A stretch of DNA of 19,625 nt from contig AUXH01000367.1 of assembly GCA_000482145.1 (NCBI GenBank), forward strand, positions 1-19,625, given 5' to 3'. The translations under genes and the position numbers were made by a program. The DNA is from Strigomonas culicis. Lineage: Eukaryota; Euglenozoa; Kinetoplastea; Trypanosomatida; Trypanosomatidae. Positions 1-8,400 of this stretch are shown one piece after another. Position 1 is the first letter of the stretch; the number at the start of each line of letters is the position of its first letter. Under the pieces are notes generated by a model. It searched no databases. It saw only the letters and a program-made list of their open reading frames with translations, and was not told the origin of the DNA.

Positions 1-1452
1 GCCGGCGTCGCCGCGCGTGACCCACCCCTCGCGGTCGACAACGCGCGTCGCCTCGCCGGAGGCGCGGCCCTCCGCCGGCGCGGCGGCGCGCATCTCGGGG
101 AACATGGCCCGCTGGTCGGATCGGCGCGGCGCGCGCGCGGCGGCGGGCCCCGCGTCGCAGGAGGCGGGCGGGTGCACCGGGTACGGCCGCAGTGCGAGCG
201 GCCGCGCGAAGGCGACCGCCTCCACGAGCGCGGCGCACTCGACGCACACCATGCCCAGCTGCTCCTCCAGCGTCGCGACGCAGTCCTGGAAGGGCATGCG
301 CGCGGCCTGGTTGTACAGCACAACGTGCCGCTGGTGCTGCGCGAAGAAGGCGGACAGCACCGCCGGCCGCGTCGCGTCGCTCACGGCGCCGGACAGCGTG
401 TCGTCCCACCGCAGCGCCCCGCGCGCGCACGCCACGTACTGCGCCACCTCCTCCAGCAGCGCGCGCTGCACCACGACGAAGGTGAGGCCCGCGAAGAGCC
501 GCCGGCGCTGCGGGTGCGGCTGTAGCAGGTCCTCCGCCGCCATCTGCGCCGTGTTCGCCGGCGACTGGAACAGCTGGCGCCAGAAGGCGCTCAGCGGCGG
601 CGCGTAGAGCGAGGGCGCGGGGGGCGGCACCTGCGGCGTCGCGCGGTCGCGGAGGGCCGTGAAGTAGGCCGGCGTCACGATGGGCGCGCCGCGGCAGAGC
701 ATCGCGACCACCGCCGCGGAGGGCTGCACCGACTGCGTCACGAGGAAGTCCGTGTGGGCGTAGCAGTGCGCGGCGGTCAGCGGCGGCGGTGCCGCGCCCA
801 CCTCCTGCGTCGCCGCGGAGGGCGCGTCCGACGGCTGCAGCAGCTGCACGCCGCAGCGGCCAAGCGCATGCTCGAGCTTGGTGCGCCGGTCGAGGTCGAT
901 GTCCTCCACCGTGGCCAGCAGCGGCGCCCACTGGAACTGCAGGCAGGCGCCGTGGTGCCCCAGCAGCACCGTGAAGCGGCGCCACGGCAGCGCGTCGACC
1001 GGCACGTGGTAGGGCGTGCCCTTCGTCAGGCGGTGCCGCTCGCCCACGGCGGCCACGTCGTCCTCCACCGCGGCGGTGGGCGGCGGCGACGGCCGCGCGC
1101 GTTTGCCGGGCGACGCGCCGGGCGTGTCCGTACCGGGCCGCGCACAGCGCACGCCGGGTATGCCCACGTCGAGCGCCCACTCGTCCGCGCCCGTCGCGGG
1201 GTCGGCGGCGGGCACGACCACCGTGCCGTAGGTCGAGCTGTCGATGAGGGCGAGGGGCGCCGGCCGGTCGCACGGCGCCGCGACGGCGGTGATGGACGGC
1301 TGCGGGGACTCGCCCACCGCGACGGAGAGGTGCGTGCGGCTGATGCTGCGGTCGTCCTGGATCACCACGTGGCAGTCCTTCTTGCCCACGCGGTACACCT
1401 CGCCGCCGAGGAGCCAGAAGCTAGGCGCGCCGTTGAAGAAAATAATCCACAT
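1..1452 (-). CDS. NBS1: Nibrin/NBS1-like MRN complex subunit, 3' end outside window
   Basis: Open minus-strand frame with at least 484 codons and no stop before the left edge. The start is the first ATG (1450-1452) after an in-frame TGA upstream. Residues 1-90 form an FHA domain close to nibrin: MW start, VGKKDC at 22-27, SISRTH at 36-41, then a YGT turn. Human phosphothreonine-binding R28, S42 and H45 align with K24, S38 and H41. A first BRCT (about 160-275, starting FTVLLG) contains a THLV-like THTDFLV and a PIV(T)PAYF motif, followed by the nibrin-like LYAPPL. A second BRCT-like unit spans about 318-424. Known role of the family: phosphopeptide-binding adaptor of MRE11-RAD50 in double-strand break sensing, nuclear. 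The MRE11- and ATM-binding C-terminus is not visible. The frame was read by eye on the minus strand; domain order is the main support. Confidence 0.85.
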   Translation of the reverse strand, partial: MWIIFFNGAPSFWLLGGEVYRVGKKDCHVVIQDDRSISRTHLSVAVGESPQPSITAVAAPCDRPAPLALIDSSTYGTVVVPAADPATGADEWALDVGIPGVRCARPGTDTPGASPGKRARPSPPPTAAVEDDVAAVGERHRLTKGTPYHVPVDALPWRRFTVLLGHHGACLQFQWAPLLATVEDIDLDRRTKLEHALGRCGVQLLQPSDAPSAATQEVGAAPPPLTAAHCYAHTDFLVTQSVQPSAAVVAMLCRGAPIVTPAYFTALRDRATPQVPPPAPSLYAPPLSAFWRQLFQSPANTAQMAAEDLLQPHPQRRRLFAGLTFVVVQRALLEEVAQYVACARGALRWDDTLSGAVSDATRPAVLSAFFAQHQRHVVLYNQAARMPFQDCVATLEEQLGMVCVECAALVEAVAFARPLALRPYPVHPPASCDAGPAAARAPRRSDQRAMFPEMRAAAPAEGRASGEATRVVDREGWVTRGDAG

Positions 1453-1804
1453 CACGTCGGACGCCGCCACGCACGAGCTCGACCGCTGTCGGGGGAATAA
1501 ACGGTTGTGGTCGGGAACGCTGGAGTACGTTCACGACGCTCTATGTGAAGGGATGCAAAAGAGAGTAAAAAGGGAAGGAGGAAAGAAAAGAATCTATTAT
1601 TGTCCTGTGAGCATCCACCTGCGCCTTTCATGAGAGAGAGGGAGAGAAGGTATTCGATGTGTATGTGACTCCAAAACAACCGTCAATAGCTACAACCCGC
1701 GCACAGCAAGAAGTGAATGTCAGTTCGATGCTATTTCAGATAAAGCGGAACAAAAACAAGGACAGATTATTCTACAAAACACGGTATCCTGTATGCGTAG
1801 AAGT
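1453..1804. other. Intergenic region NBS1 / RNase H1
   Basis: This 352-base gap has no supported gene. It contains the NBS1 5' processing signals (polypyrimidine tract and AG) and, to the right, the A/T-richer 3' UTR of the RNase H1 gene. Short frames across it lack family similarity and are not called. Confidence 0.6.
1541..1592 (-). promoter_or_regulatory. Predicted spliced-leader acceptor for NBS1
   Basis: On the minus strand a C/T-rich tract (complement of 1557-1592, almost all purine on the plus strand) is followed by CACATAG, with the AG at 1542-1541. This leaves an 88-base 5' UTR before the NBS1 ATG. Inferred from trypanosomatid trans-splicing rules. Confidence 0.55.
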
Positions 1805-2815
1805 TCAGGAAATGACGTTCCAAAATACAGATTTACTTCCCTGGACAGCCAACTTGTCCGCCATCTCGTTCCCACGAATGTTGCTGTGGCCCTTCACGTG
1901 GGTCAGCACAATCCCGCTGCCGCTCTCCCCTTCCTGCTTCGCCTGCCTCGCGTAGATGGCGTTGTAGGCGTCGCGGTGCGCCAGCAGCAGCTCCCACAGG
2001 TCCCTATTGCGCACGGGCTCGCCGGCGGTCGTCTTGAAGCCGTTCTGCACCCACTTGCGGTAAAAGGAGGTGAGGCCGTTAATCGTGTAGCGGCTGTCCG
2101 ACAGGATCTCCAGCGGTCGCAGCGGCCGCCGCACCTCCCGCGCGTCCGGCACACGCGGTGCGTCAAAATCGACCGGAGCGCCGGCGTCCGCGAAGCCCTG
2201 CTGGATCGCATGCAGCACCGCGCGCATCTCGCCGCGGTTGTTCGTCTGCTGCTCCTCCGGCGGCAGGCGGCGCGAGAAGTTGCGGGGGTCGCCGTCGCCG
2301 TAGTAGCCGCCGTAGCCGGCCTGCGCCCCCGCCTTGCCGTTGTTCGGGCACGCCCCGTCCACGTAGACGACCTGGTGGTTCGTCGGGGGCGGCGGCGCGG
2401 TGGCGGTCGGAAACACCTGTCGCTGGAGCTCCACGGCGGGAGGGCTGGGCGCGCGCTGCTGCTTGAGGTGGACGGGCGCCCCGATGACATTCACGTGCGC
2501 CGTGGACATGGCCGCCACCGCGGCCGCCGGGGCGGCGGTCGTCGCACCGCCGCGCGAGGTGAACTGCGCAGCCTCCTCCAGTGTGGGGAAGCTCTTGAAC
2601 ACGGCCCCGGGGTATCGGTGGACCTGCGCCGAGCACTCGTCCCAGGTGCTGTACACACCCGGGGCTCGGCCCGCCGCCACGGCGTAGAATTTGGCGGGCA
2701 TCGAAGAGACGCTCTGTTTCGGGGAGAGCGCACCCTTCTTCTTGATCTTGGAACGGAACAAACAGAGTGGTGTTACACAGAATATCTCATGGAGCCGTCG
2801 GCTCCGCACCAGCAT
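1805..2815 (-). CDS. RNH1: Ribonuclease H1, two possible starts
   Basis: 336 aa. It cleaves the RNA strand of RNA-DNA hybrids (R-loops, primers). The N-terminal hybrid-binding domain lies at about residues 42-86 (FYAVAAGRAPGVY, then FKSF and EEAAQF). An Ala/Pro linker is followed by the catalytic domain at about 147-330. The full catalytic set is present: D153 (VYVDGAC), E196 (NNRGEM), D240 (LSDSRY), H310 (HVKGHS) and D320 (NEMADKLA). The spacing between E196 and D240 is longer than in human RNase H1. There are two in-frame Mets. M1 begins a basic, hydrophobic 38-residue leader that could be a mitochondrial presequence; M39 begins MPAKFYAV right before the hybrid-binding domain. The Crithidia RNH1 gene is known to give nuclear and mitochondrial forms, so the same is likely here. 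Confidence 0.93.
   Translation of the reverse strand: MLVRSRRLHEIFCVTPLCLFRSKIKKKGALSPKQSVSSMPAKFYAVAAGRAPGVYSTWDECSAQVHRYPGAVFKSFPTLEEAAQFTSRGGATTAAPAAAVAAMSTAHVNVIGAPVHLKQQRAPSPPAVELQRQVFPTATAPPPPTNHQVVYVDGACPNNGKAGAQAGYGGYYGDGDPRNFSRRLPPEEQQTNNRGEMRAVLHAIQQGFADAGAPVDFDAPRVPDAREVRRPLRPLEILSDSRYTINGLTSFYRKWVQNGFKTTAGEPVRNRDLWELLLAHRDAYNAIYARQAKQEGESGSGIVLTHVKGHSNIRGNEMADKLAVQGSKSVFWNVIS
2747..2767 (-). promoter_or_regulatory. Possible internal spliced-leader acceptor in RNH1
   Basis: Inside the RNH1 frame, between M1 and M39, the minus strand carries a pyrimidine-rich stretch (complement of 2750-2767) ending in CCAAG with the AG at 2748-2747. Use of it would give an mRNA lacking M1 and starting 46 bases before the M39 codon. 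This is an inference from position and composition only. Confidence 0.35.
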
Positions 2816-2843
2816 GAACGTCTCCTTGGGGTAGCTAGATGCG

Positions 2844-2892
2844 CACTAGGCAGTGCAGCGGAACAGAGCGGAGACACGGAAGAGCAGAACAG
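2844..2892 (-). promoter_or_regulatory. Predicted spliced-leader acceptor for full-length RNH1
   Basis: A pyrimidine-rich stretch on the minus strand (complement of about 2847-2892) ends in GCCTAG, with the AG at 2845-2844, 28 bases before the M1 codon. Confidence 0.45.
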
Positions 2893-3024
2893 TGTTTAGA
2901 CAAGAGACGGTTGCAACGCATCCATATCGTGCACAGCAAGGAGGTTGGAGAAAACAAAACGAGCGCATGGGAGTGGGGTGAGTGGGTGTTATTATTACAA
3001 ATTAGGATGTAAACAGCGACTTAC

Positions 3025-3525
3025 TTAGGCCGCAGAGGCGCACACCTGTTTGTGGAACTTCCAGTCGCTCTTCTGGCACTCCGCCGAGCAGTACTTGGCC
3101 ACCTTGCAGCGGCTGCAGCGCATCAGCGCCGTGCCGGGGGCGGCCCGCGTCCCGCACTTGAAGCACTTCCCCAAGCCCGGCTGCCCCTGGGCGGTGGTGG
3201 CGATCTCCATGTCCATCATGTACTGCGCCTCGGCCAGCACGGCGCACTCGGGCGAGGCGCACACCTGCTGCGGGATGTCCTCGATGCGCGGCGGGAAGGC
3301 CTCCGAGAAGAGCATGGGGTGGTGCGTCAGCCGCGCGGCAGGCACCTTCTTGCACACGACACACATTTTGTCCTCGTCACTCAAGTGGCTGAGCATGGAC
3401 TCGGACACTTCCTCCACCGCCTTGGCCACCTCCATCTGAAAGGTCGCCTCGGTGATGGGGGTGGGCAGCTCCAGAGAGAACTGAAAGGTCTTGTCGCCTA
3501 TCTCTGCATGGTACGTGTGCAGCAT
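3025..3525 (-). CDS. MYND-type zinc-finger protein
   Basis: 166 aa. The C-terminus (residues 121-162) is a complete MYND finger with spacing C-x2-C-x12-C-x2-C-x5-C-x3-C-x7-H-x3-C (C121, C124, C137, C140, C146, C150, H158, C162), including the typical YCSAECQ and W-x2-H-K segments. Upstream, C55-x2-C58 and C89-x4-C94 may form another metal site. Residues 1-50 resemble no domain I know. MYND fingers bind short proline-rich or PXL-type peptides in other eukaryotes. There is no SET domain or other catalytic part here, so an adaptor role is inferred. The start is supported by a strong splice acceptor about 20 bases upstream. Confidence 0.88.
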   Translation of the reverse strand: MLHTYHAEIGDKTFQFSLELPTPITEATFQMEVAKAVEEVSESMLSHLSDEDKMCVVCKKVPAARLTHHPMLFSEAFPPRIEDIPQQVCASPECAVLAEAQYMMDMEIATTAQGQPGLGKCFKCGTRAAPGTALMRCSRCKVAKYCSAECQKSDWKFHKQVCASAA

Positions 3526-3546
3526 GTTGTAAGAAACTAAAAACTG

Positions 3547-3577
3547 CTATATGCGAAGAGGAGAGAGAAAAAAGAGT
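3547..3577 (-). promoter_or_regulatory. Predicted spliced-leader acceptor for MYND gene
   Basis: The complement of 3555-3577 is nearly pure C/T and is followed by GCATATAG, with the AG at 3548-3547. A second AG lies at 3545-3544. The resulting 5' UTR is about 20 bases. Confidence 0.6.
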
Positions 3578-3685
3578 TTGGAAGTGCACAAGCAGTGTAA
3601 GCGTAAAAAAAAAAAAACGATAGGCAGAATACTAAAACAGTCGGTGTCCTTATTTTTTCTCTGTTGCTATTTCTTTAATAATAGT

Positions 3686-5137
3686 TTACAGCGCATCAGG
3701 TGAGTTGGCAATCTCAAGGACACTGGAGACGAAGGTGGCGTACTCCAGTCTGTGGAAATTCAGCGCATCCCGGCTGTCGGGCGCGCCTACGATACGTGCG
3801 CACAGCGCACGCGTGGCCCGCGTGGCGCGTACCTGGTACTTCTCCAAAACAACATTCATCGCCTCCGCGCACTGGCCCAGCGTGACGTCGCTGCTGCCGG
3901 CCGCGGAGGGCCCGTTCTCCTCCTCCGACAGCATCATGAGCGCGAGCAGCAGGTCGCGCTTGTGCGGCCGCACCGCCAGGCACAGCTCGACCACCAGCTC
4001 CCACTGCGCCCGCTCGCGCGCGCGGCGCTGGCGGTCCTCGCGCAGCCGGTGGGCGTCCCGGGGGGCGCTCCGCTCCCAGAACTGGCGGCGCTGGTGGGAG
4101 GCGAGCGCCGACGTCGCGGAGGAGAGCACGGTGCGGAAGTGGCCCTTGCGCTGCAGCTCGCTGCGCGACTCGGCGTCCTCGCGGCTGGGGTCCGCGCCCC
4201 CCCTCCACGCGCGCTGGCCCCTGCTCGGCTGCGTGGGCGCGCGCCGCGGCTGGTGCGCGACGGACGGCTGCCGCCACGAGTGGTCGCAGAGCATGGCGCT
4301 GGTCACGTCGGCCAGCCGAGGGGTGGCGGCCGCCGCCGGGCGGTGGGCCTCCGCGTGGCCCAGGAACTCTTCAGCCATCTCCTCCGTGCGAGTGTCGGAA
4401 GCCTCCGACGGCGCGGGGGAGACGATGCCCGCGGCAGACGGGGGAAAGAGGTACTCCTCCGCGACGTCCACCTCCACCGTGCGCACGTCCACGAGCTGGG
4501 GAGTGGAGGGCTCCTCCTCCCACTCCCTCTCAACCGAGAAGTCCATGGCAATCTCCTCAACCGAGAAGTCCACCAGAACGGGCTCATCGTCGTCATCCTC
4601 CACCGGCAGGCCCTCCGGTCGGTGGGCCGCCACAGCGGAGGGGCGGGGCGTGGCGGGCGGGGAATGGTGCAGCGCCTCAGCGGCCGCCGTGTGGCCGTGC
4701 GCGATGGCAGAGGGCGCGGTGGTCTGTCGCGCGCCGCACCCTGTGGGGCGGCTGGCCGCGCTCGTGCCGCGCTCGCGGTGCGCGCGCTTCATGGTGACGG
4801 ACGGCGCCTTGGCGCGTGGCGGTGGGGAGGCGGCCGGCAGCGGCGACAGGACCACCGACTCGACCTGCGAGAGCCCCTCGTGCGCAGCACGCGTGCTGGG
4901 CGGGACAGCGGTCGGCCTCGAGCGCGCTGCGAGTGCCCCGTCGGTCACCCGCGCGATGTGGGGCGGCGACGGGGTGAGCGGAACGCGCTGTAGCATCGAG
5001 GTGGACACCGTGGGCTCGCCCTCGCTCGCACTCTCTGCCCCCTCCTCGTGGCCGCTGGACGAGGCGCTCCCGTCCACGGTGGTGGGCTCCTGCGGGGGGA
5101 GGGGGTCTGTGTACTTCGTCATGAGCTGATACAGCAT
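3686..5137 (-). CDS. Hypothetical low-complexity protein with basic/helical C-terminus
   Basis: 483 aa, not recognised. Residues 1-170 are Pro/Ser/Ala/Thr-rich and probably disordered. An acidic block near 180-225 contains DFSVE twice, nine residues apart (190-194 and 199-203), encoded by near-identical DNA at 4529-4543 and 4556-4570. Residues about 340-375 are highly basic (RRQFWER, REDRQRRARERAQWE). The last 110 residues look folded and helical, with LLLALMMLSEEE followed by a region ending FVSSVLEIANS. There is no signal peptide or membrane segment. A C/T tract with AG at 5144-5143 lies only five bases before the first ATG, so the second Met (MTKYTDPL, residue 6) may be the real start. Coding is supported by length, strand and fit in the array. 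Confidence 0.75.
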   Translation of the reverse strand: MLYQLMTKYTDPLPPQEPTTVDGSASSSGHEEGAESASEGEPTVSTSMLQRVPLTPSPPHIARVTDGALAARSRPTAVPPSTRAAHEGLSQVESVVLSPLPAASPPPRAKAPSVTMKRAHRERGTSAASRPTGCGARQTTAPSAIAHGHTAAAEALHHSPPATPRPSAVAAHRPEGLPVEDDDDEPVLVDFSVEEIAMDFSVEREWEEEPSTPQLVDVRTVEVDVAEEYLFPPSAAGIVSPAPSEASDTRTEEMAEEFLGHAEAHRPAAAATPRLADVTSAMLCDHSWRQPSVAHQPRRAPTQPSRGQRAWRGGADPSREDAESRSELQRKGHFRTVLSSATSALASHQRRQFWERSAPRDAHRLREDRQRRARERAQWELVVELCLAVRPHKRDLLLALMMLSEEENGPSAAGSSDVTLGQCAEAMNVVLEKYQVRATRATRALCARIVGAPDSRDALNFHRLEYATFVSSVLEIANSPDAL

Positions 5138-5419
5138 GACGACTTACGAGAGAAAAGAGCAAAATGGATCTAAATGTATTAATATATGTATATAGGTGTG
5201 TATCTATTTGTGTGTCTACAATCCTTTGCTTGCGTAGTAAAGAGTACATGAAGAGGAGGAGACGCTATAACCGCAATGCAAAAAGCTGACGTCCTACAAC
5301 TTAAAAGTGGTAGCGTATAAAACAACCACAAGAACAATCAAGTAGAAAAGTGGCACAGTTCGATAGAACAAGAATAAAAAAGTACAGGGAGAATACTCTA
5401 TTTTCGTTGGTGCTGGTAT

Positions 5420-5450
<31 letters not shown>

Positions 5451-5451
5451 T
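5138..5451. other. Intergenic region with simple repeat
   Basis: 314 bases, AT-rich, no supported gene. The left end has the C/T tract and AG upstream of the 483-aa gene. The middle has TATA-like simple sequence around 5175-5200. The right end is an AC microsatellite next to the stop of the 1123-aa gene. Confidence 0.6.
5425..5450. repeat. (AC)13 microsatellite
   Basis: Thirteen uninterrupted AC units on the plus strand, (GT)13 in the minus-strand transcript. It begins one base after the TAA stop (5452-5454) of the 1123-aa gene, so it sits at the very start of that gene's 3' UTR. Confidence 0.97.
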
Positions 5452-8400
5452 TTACTCATCTTCCATTGTAGACTGCAACTGTTTCGCACGGGCGGCCGCC
5501 ACCGTATCACCCAATGACGCCGCTTTCTGGTACAGCTCGAGTGCCTCCTCCTGCCTTCCCAGGACAGCCTCCAGTAGCACACCGTAGTTGTACGCGGTCA
5601 TGCGATCGTTGGGGTTCATCAGCAGACACGCGTCGTACCACTGTGCCGCCTTGTCGTAGTTCTTTTCAATGGCCTCTGCGAGGTAGGCCCGCGCCTTGGC
5701 GCCGGGCTCCATCCGCTCGTCGCACGCGGCGACCACCCGCTGCCACTCCGCCTTGGCGCCGGCGCTGTCCCCCTGGTGGAGGAGAGCCCACCCTTTCGTG
5801 AGCGCCCCCTCCGGCAGGAACTCGCCCTCCTCCTCGCGCGGCGGCGGCTCGTCCGCCTCGCGCGCGGACGACGCGCTGGACGGGACGGGGGCGGGACGAC
5901 TGACCTGCCGCACGCCGCGGACGGAGGAGGCGGCGGAGGAGGCCACGGAGGACTCCCTCGTGCTGTGCGACGGCTGGGTGCCGGAGGACAGCGGGTTCGG
6001 TGGGATGGAGCCCGCCACCGGCAGGTAGCGCGGGTAGGGGCCCGCGCCGCGGCGGCCCCGGGGGTCTGCGCTGTCGGTGCTTTCGTCCGGGTACAAGTCG
6101 GCGCGCATCCGATGCGCACTGAGCCCCGTGGAGCTGCCGTGGACACGGTCGGTGTGCCCGAACCGGCTTTCATTCAGCCCCGTCACGCGGATCGGCGGCG
6201 GCGGCGGCAGCGGCGCCTTCGCCTCGTCCAGGGCGCACAGCGGCAGCACCTTCTCCAGCGACGCGTCGGGCAGCCGCTCGCTCGCCCACGCGAGGAGATG
6301 GTCCAGCCCGCGCTGCTGCTGCACATGCTGCAGCGCGCCGACGACCTGGGTGGGCGTGGCGGCCTGCAGCGAGGCGGCGATCTGCTCCGAGAGGCGCCGC
6401 GCATGGGCGCGGGTGGCGTCGAGCTCGACCCGCTCGTTGCGGATGCGGGTCAGCTGCTCGTGGTCGGCCTGCTCCACCGCCGCCCGAATGCGGCCGATCT
6501 TCTCCTCCGTCAGGCGCTGCAGGCGCTCGATCTCCTTCATCGCGTTGACGCGCCGGGGGGCGTTCGCCATCATGCTCTCCTCCGTCTCCAGCTGCTTCTC
6601 GAGCGCCCCCATGCTCTCGCCGACGGCATCGGCCGTCCGCTGCACCTCCGCGAGGCGGTGCCGGGCGGCCGCGGCGGCCTCCTCGATGGACACGATGTCG
6701 TACCCCTTGTACTCGCCGAGCACCGCACAGCGGCTGCACACGAACTTGTCTGCATTCACAACGTAGAACTCCACCGCGCGCCCGGGGTGCGAGGGGCACG
6801 GCAGGACGGTGGGGTCCACCGTGCACTGCAGCAGGAAGCGGGGCATGATCTGCTGCAGCCGGAACACGAGGACGGCGGGGCCGCTGTTGCCGTCCGCAAA
6901 GGTGAAGCTGTCGAACTCGCGCGCCTGCTCCTTGGAGGGGGCGTCCGGCACCCGCGCACCCGCGGGGCACGCACAGCTGCGGCCGAGCGCGACGTCACAC
7001 AGCAGCATGCTCGTCGAGCGGAGCTCCCGCCAGTGGCGGAACGGCTCCCGCAGGAACACGACACCGGACGGGTGCGAGGGGCTCAGGCCGGTGGTCCACG
7101 TGCCGGCGCCCTCCCGCACAATGCGACGGAGCACCGCGTCGTCGCCGACAAGCGCGAGGCGCTCGACGCGCTGCTGCCTCATGCCGGCCGTCGCGGCGGC
7201 GAAGGCGCTGAGGTGCTCCCTGTTGGACACCGCCGTGACGCTGAGCACCTGGAGGCAGAGCGGCTCCAGGTGCACCAGCGGCGCGGCCTCAAACGCGACG
7301 GCGTCAAAGGACGGACTGCCCTTGCCGACCGGCTCCTCCCGCACCGCCTCCTCCAGCCGGCGCCGCCACTCCCGCACCAGCGCGCTGCGCTCGCTGCGGC
7401 TAAACGCCTCCATGCAGTCCACGAGGTCGGCGAAGGTGTCCTTGTCGCCGTAGAAGACGTCCGGCGGCTGCAGCCCCGCCGCCCGGACGGACGCCACGAG
7501 CCGCCCCCACAGATCGTCCATGTGTGCCGCGGCGCTGCGGGACGGGGCGTCGTGCGGCACCGGCACCAAGGCGCCGGGCGGCGGGGGCCTCGCCGGCGCG
7601 TCCTGCGTCACGCCCCGAGCGGCCGGCGCAGCGCTCTCGCTTGAGAAGAGGGCGTTCTTGAAGAATCCCTGCTGCGCGTCAGACGAGGGGGGCGACGACG
7701 GCTGCGCGGGGGGCGCACCCACGCGCTCGGCGGGACGGCGTTCCACCGCCTCCGGCTCCTTGGGGCTCAACGACAGGGATAGAAGGTGCTCCTTGTCGCG
7801 TGCGCCCTCCGAGCCAGGAGGCACCGCCGGGGAGCTCACAGATGACTGGTCCCGCGTGCGGCTCCGGGGGGTGGGTGACGACGGCGCCTTCTTCTCTTGA
7901 ATCGCTTGGTTTGGGGTGTAGTGGGAGGGCATGAACGCATAGGTGCGCGGGTCCGGCTCGGGACCAAATCGCTGAGTCAGTGCCTCAAACAGCTTGTCTG
8001 TCTCTGTCTTTGGGTTGTACGCGTGCAGCAGCCGACTCACGTCGCCTTTATCTCTCTGCAGGTGGTGCGTATTCAAGAAGGCAGTGAGGCGCGCATCGAC
8101 ATCGAGGTCAGCGAGCTCGGGACCATTATCCAGCACCAAGTTGCGGATGAGCTCTTCCTCTCTGTTTTCCCACTGGGCCACAAGGGTGGGCACCTGCGCA
8201 ATAAAGTCGGGCCCGTAGGTCGCAAAGAAACGCCTTAGCCGCTCGTCGTAGTCCTGCAGATTGTACTTGCGGTACAGCTTGGTGAAGGTGTCTACCTCGG
8301 GAACTGCCGCCACCACGTTGTCGATGAGACGGAGGCCCTGAGGGTTGTACTTCTCTAGAAACGCCTTCAGCCGTCGGCGGTACCCCTCCTTGTCGGCGGG

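Noticed and set aside
754..1500. 248-codon plus-strand frame, and others on the plus strand of 1-1500
   Set aside because: Arg/His-rich shadow of the NBS1 gene on the opposite strand, where FHA and BRCT motifs are clear.
3705..5129. 474-codon plus-strand frame opposite the 483-aa protein
   Set aside because: Nearly same length as the minus-strand frame and Ser/Arg/Ala-rich. Preferred the minus strand because it fits the array direction and has splice signals and a structured C-terminus. Some doubt remains as neither has a known family.
5776..7644. 622-codon plus-strand frame
   Set aside because: Antisense shadow of the 1123-aa gene, caused by GC-rich codon use; no recognisable domain.
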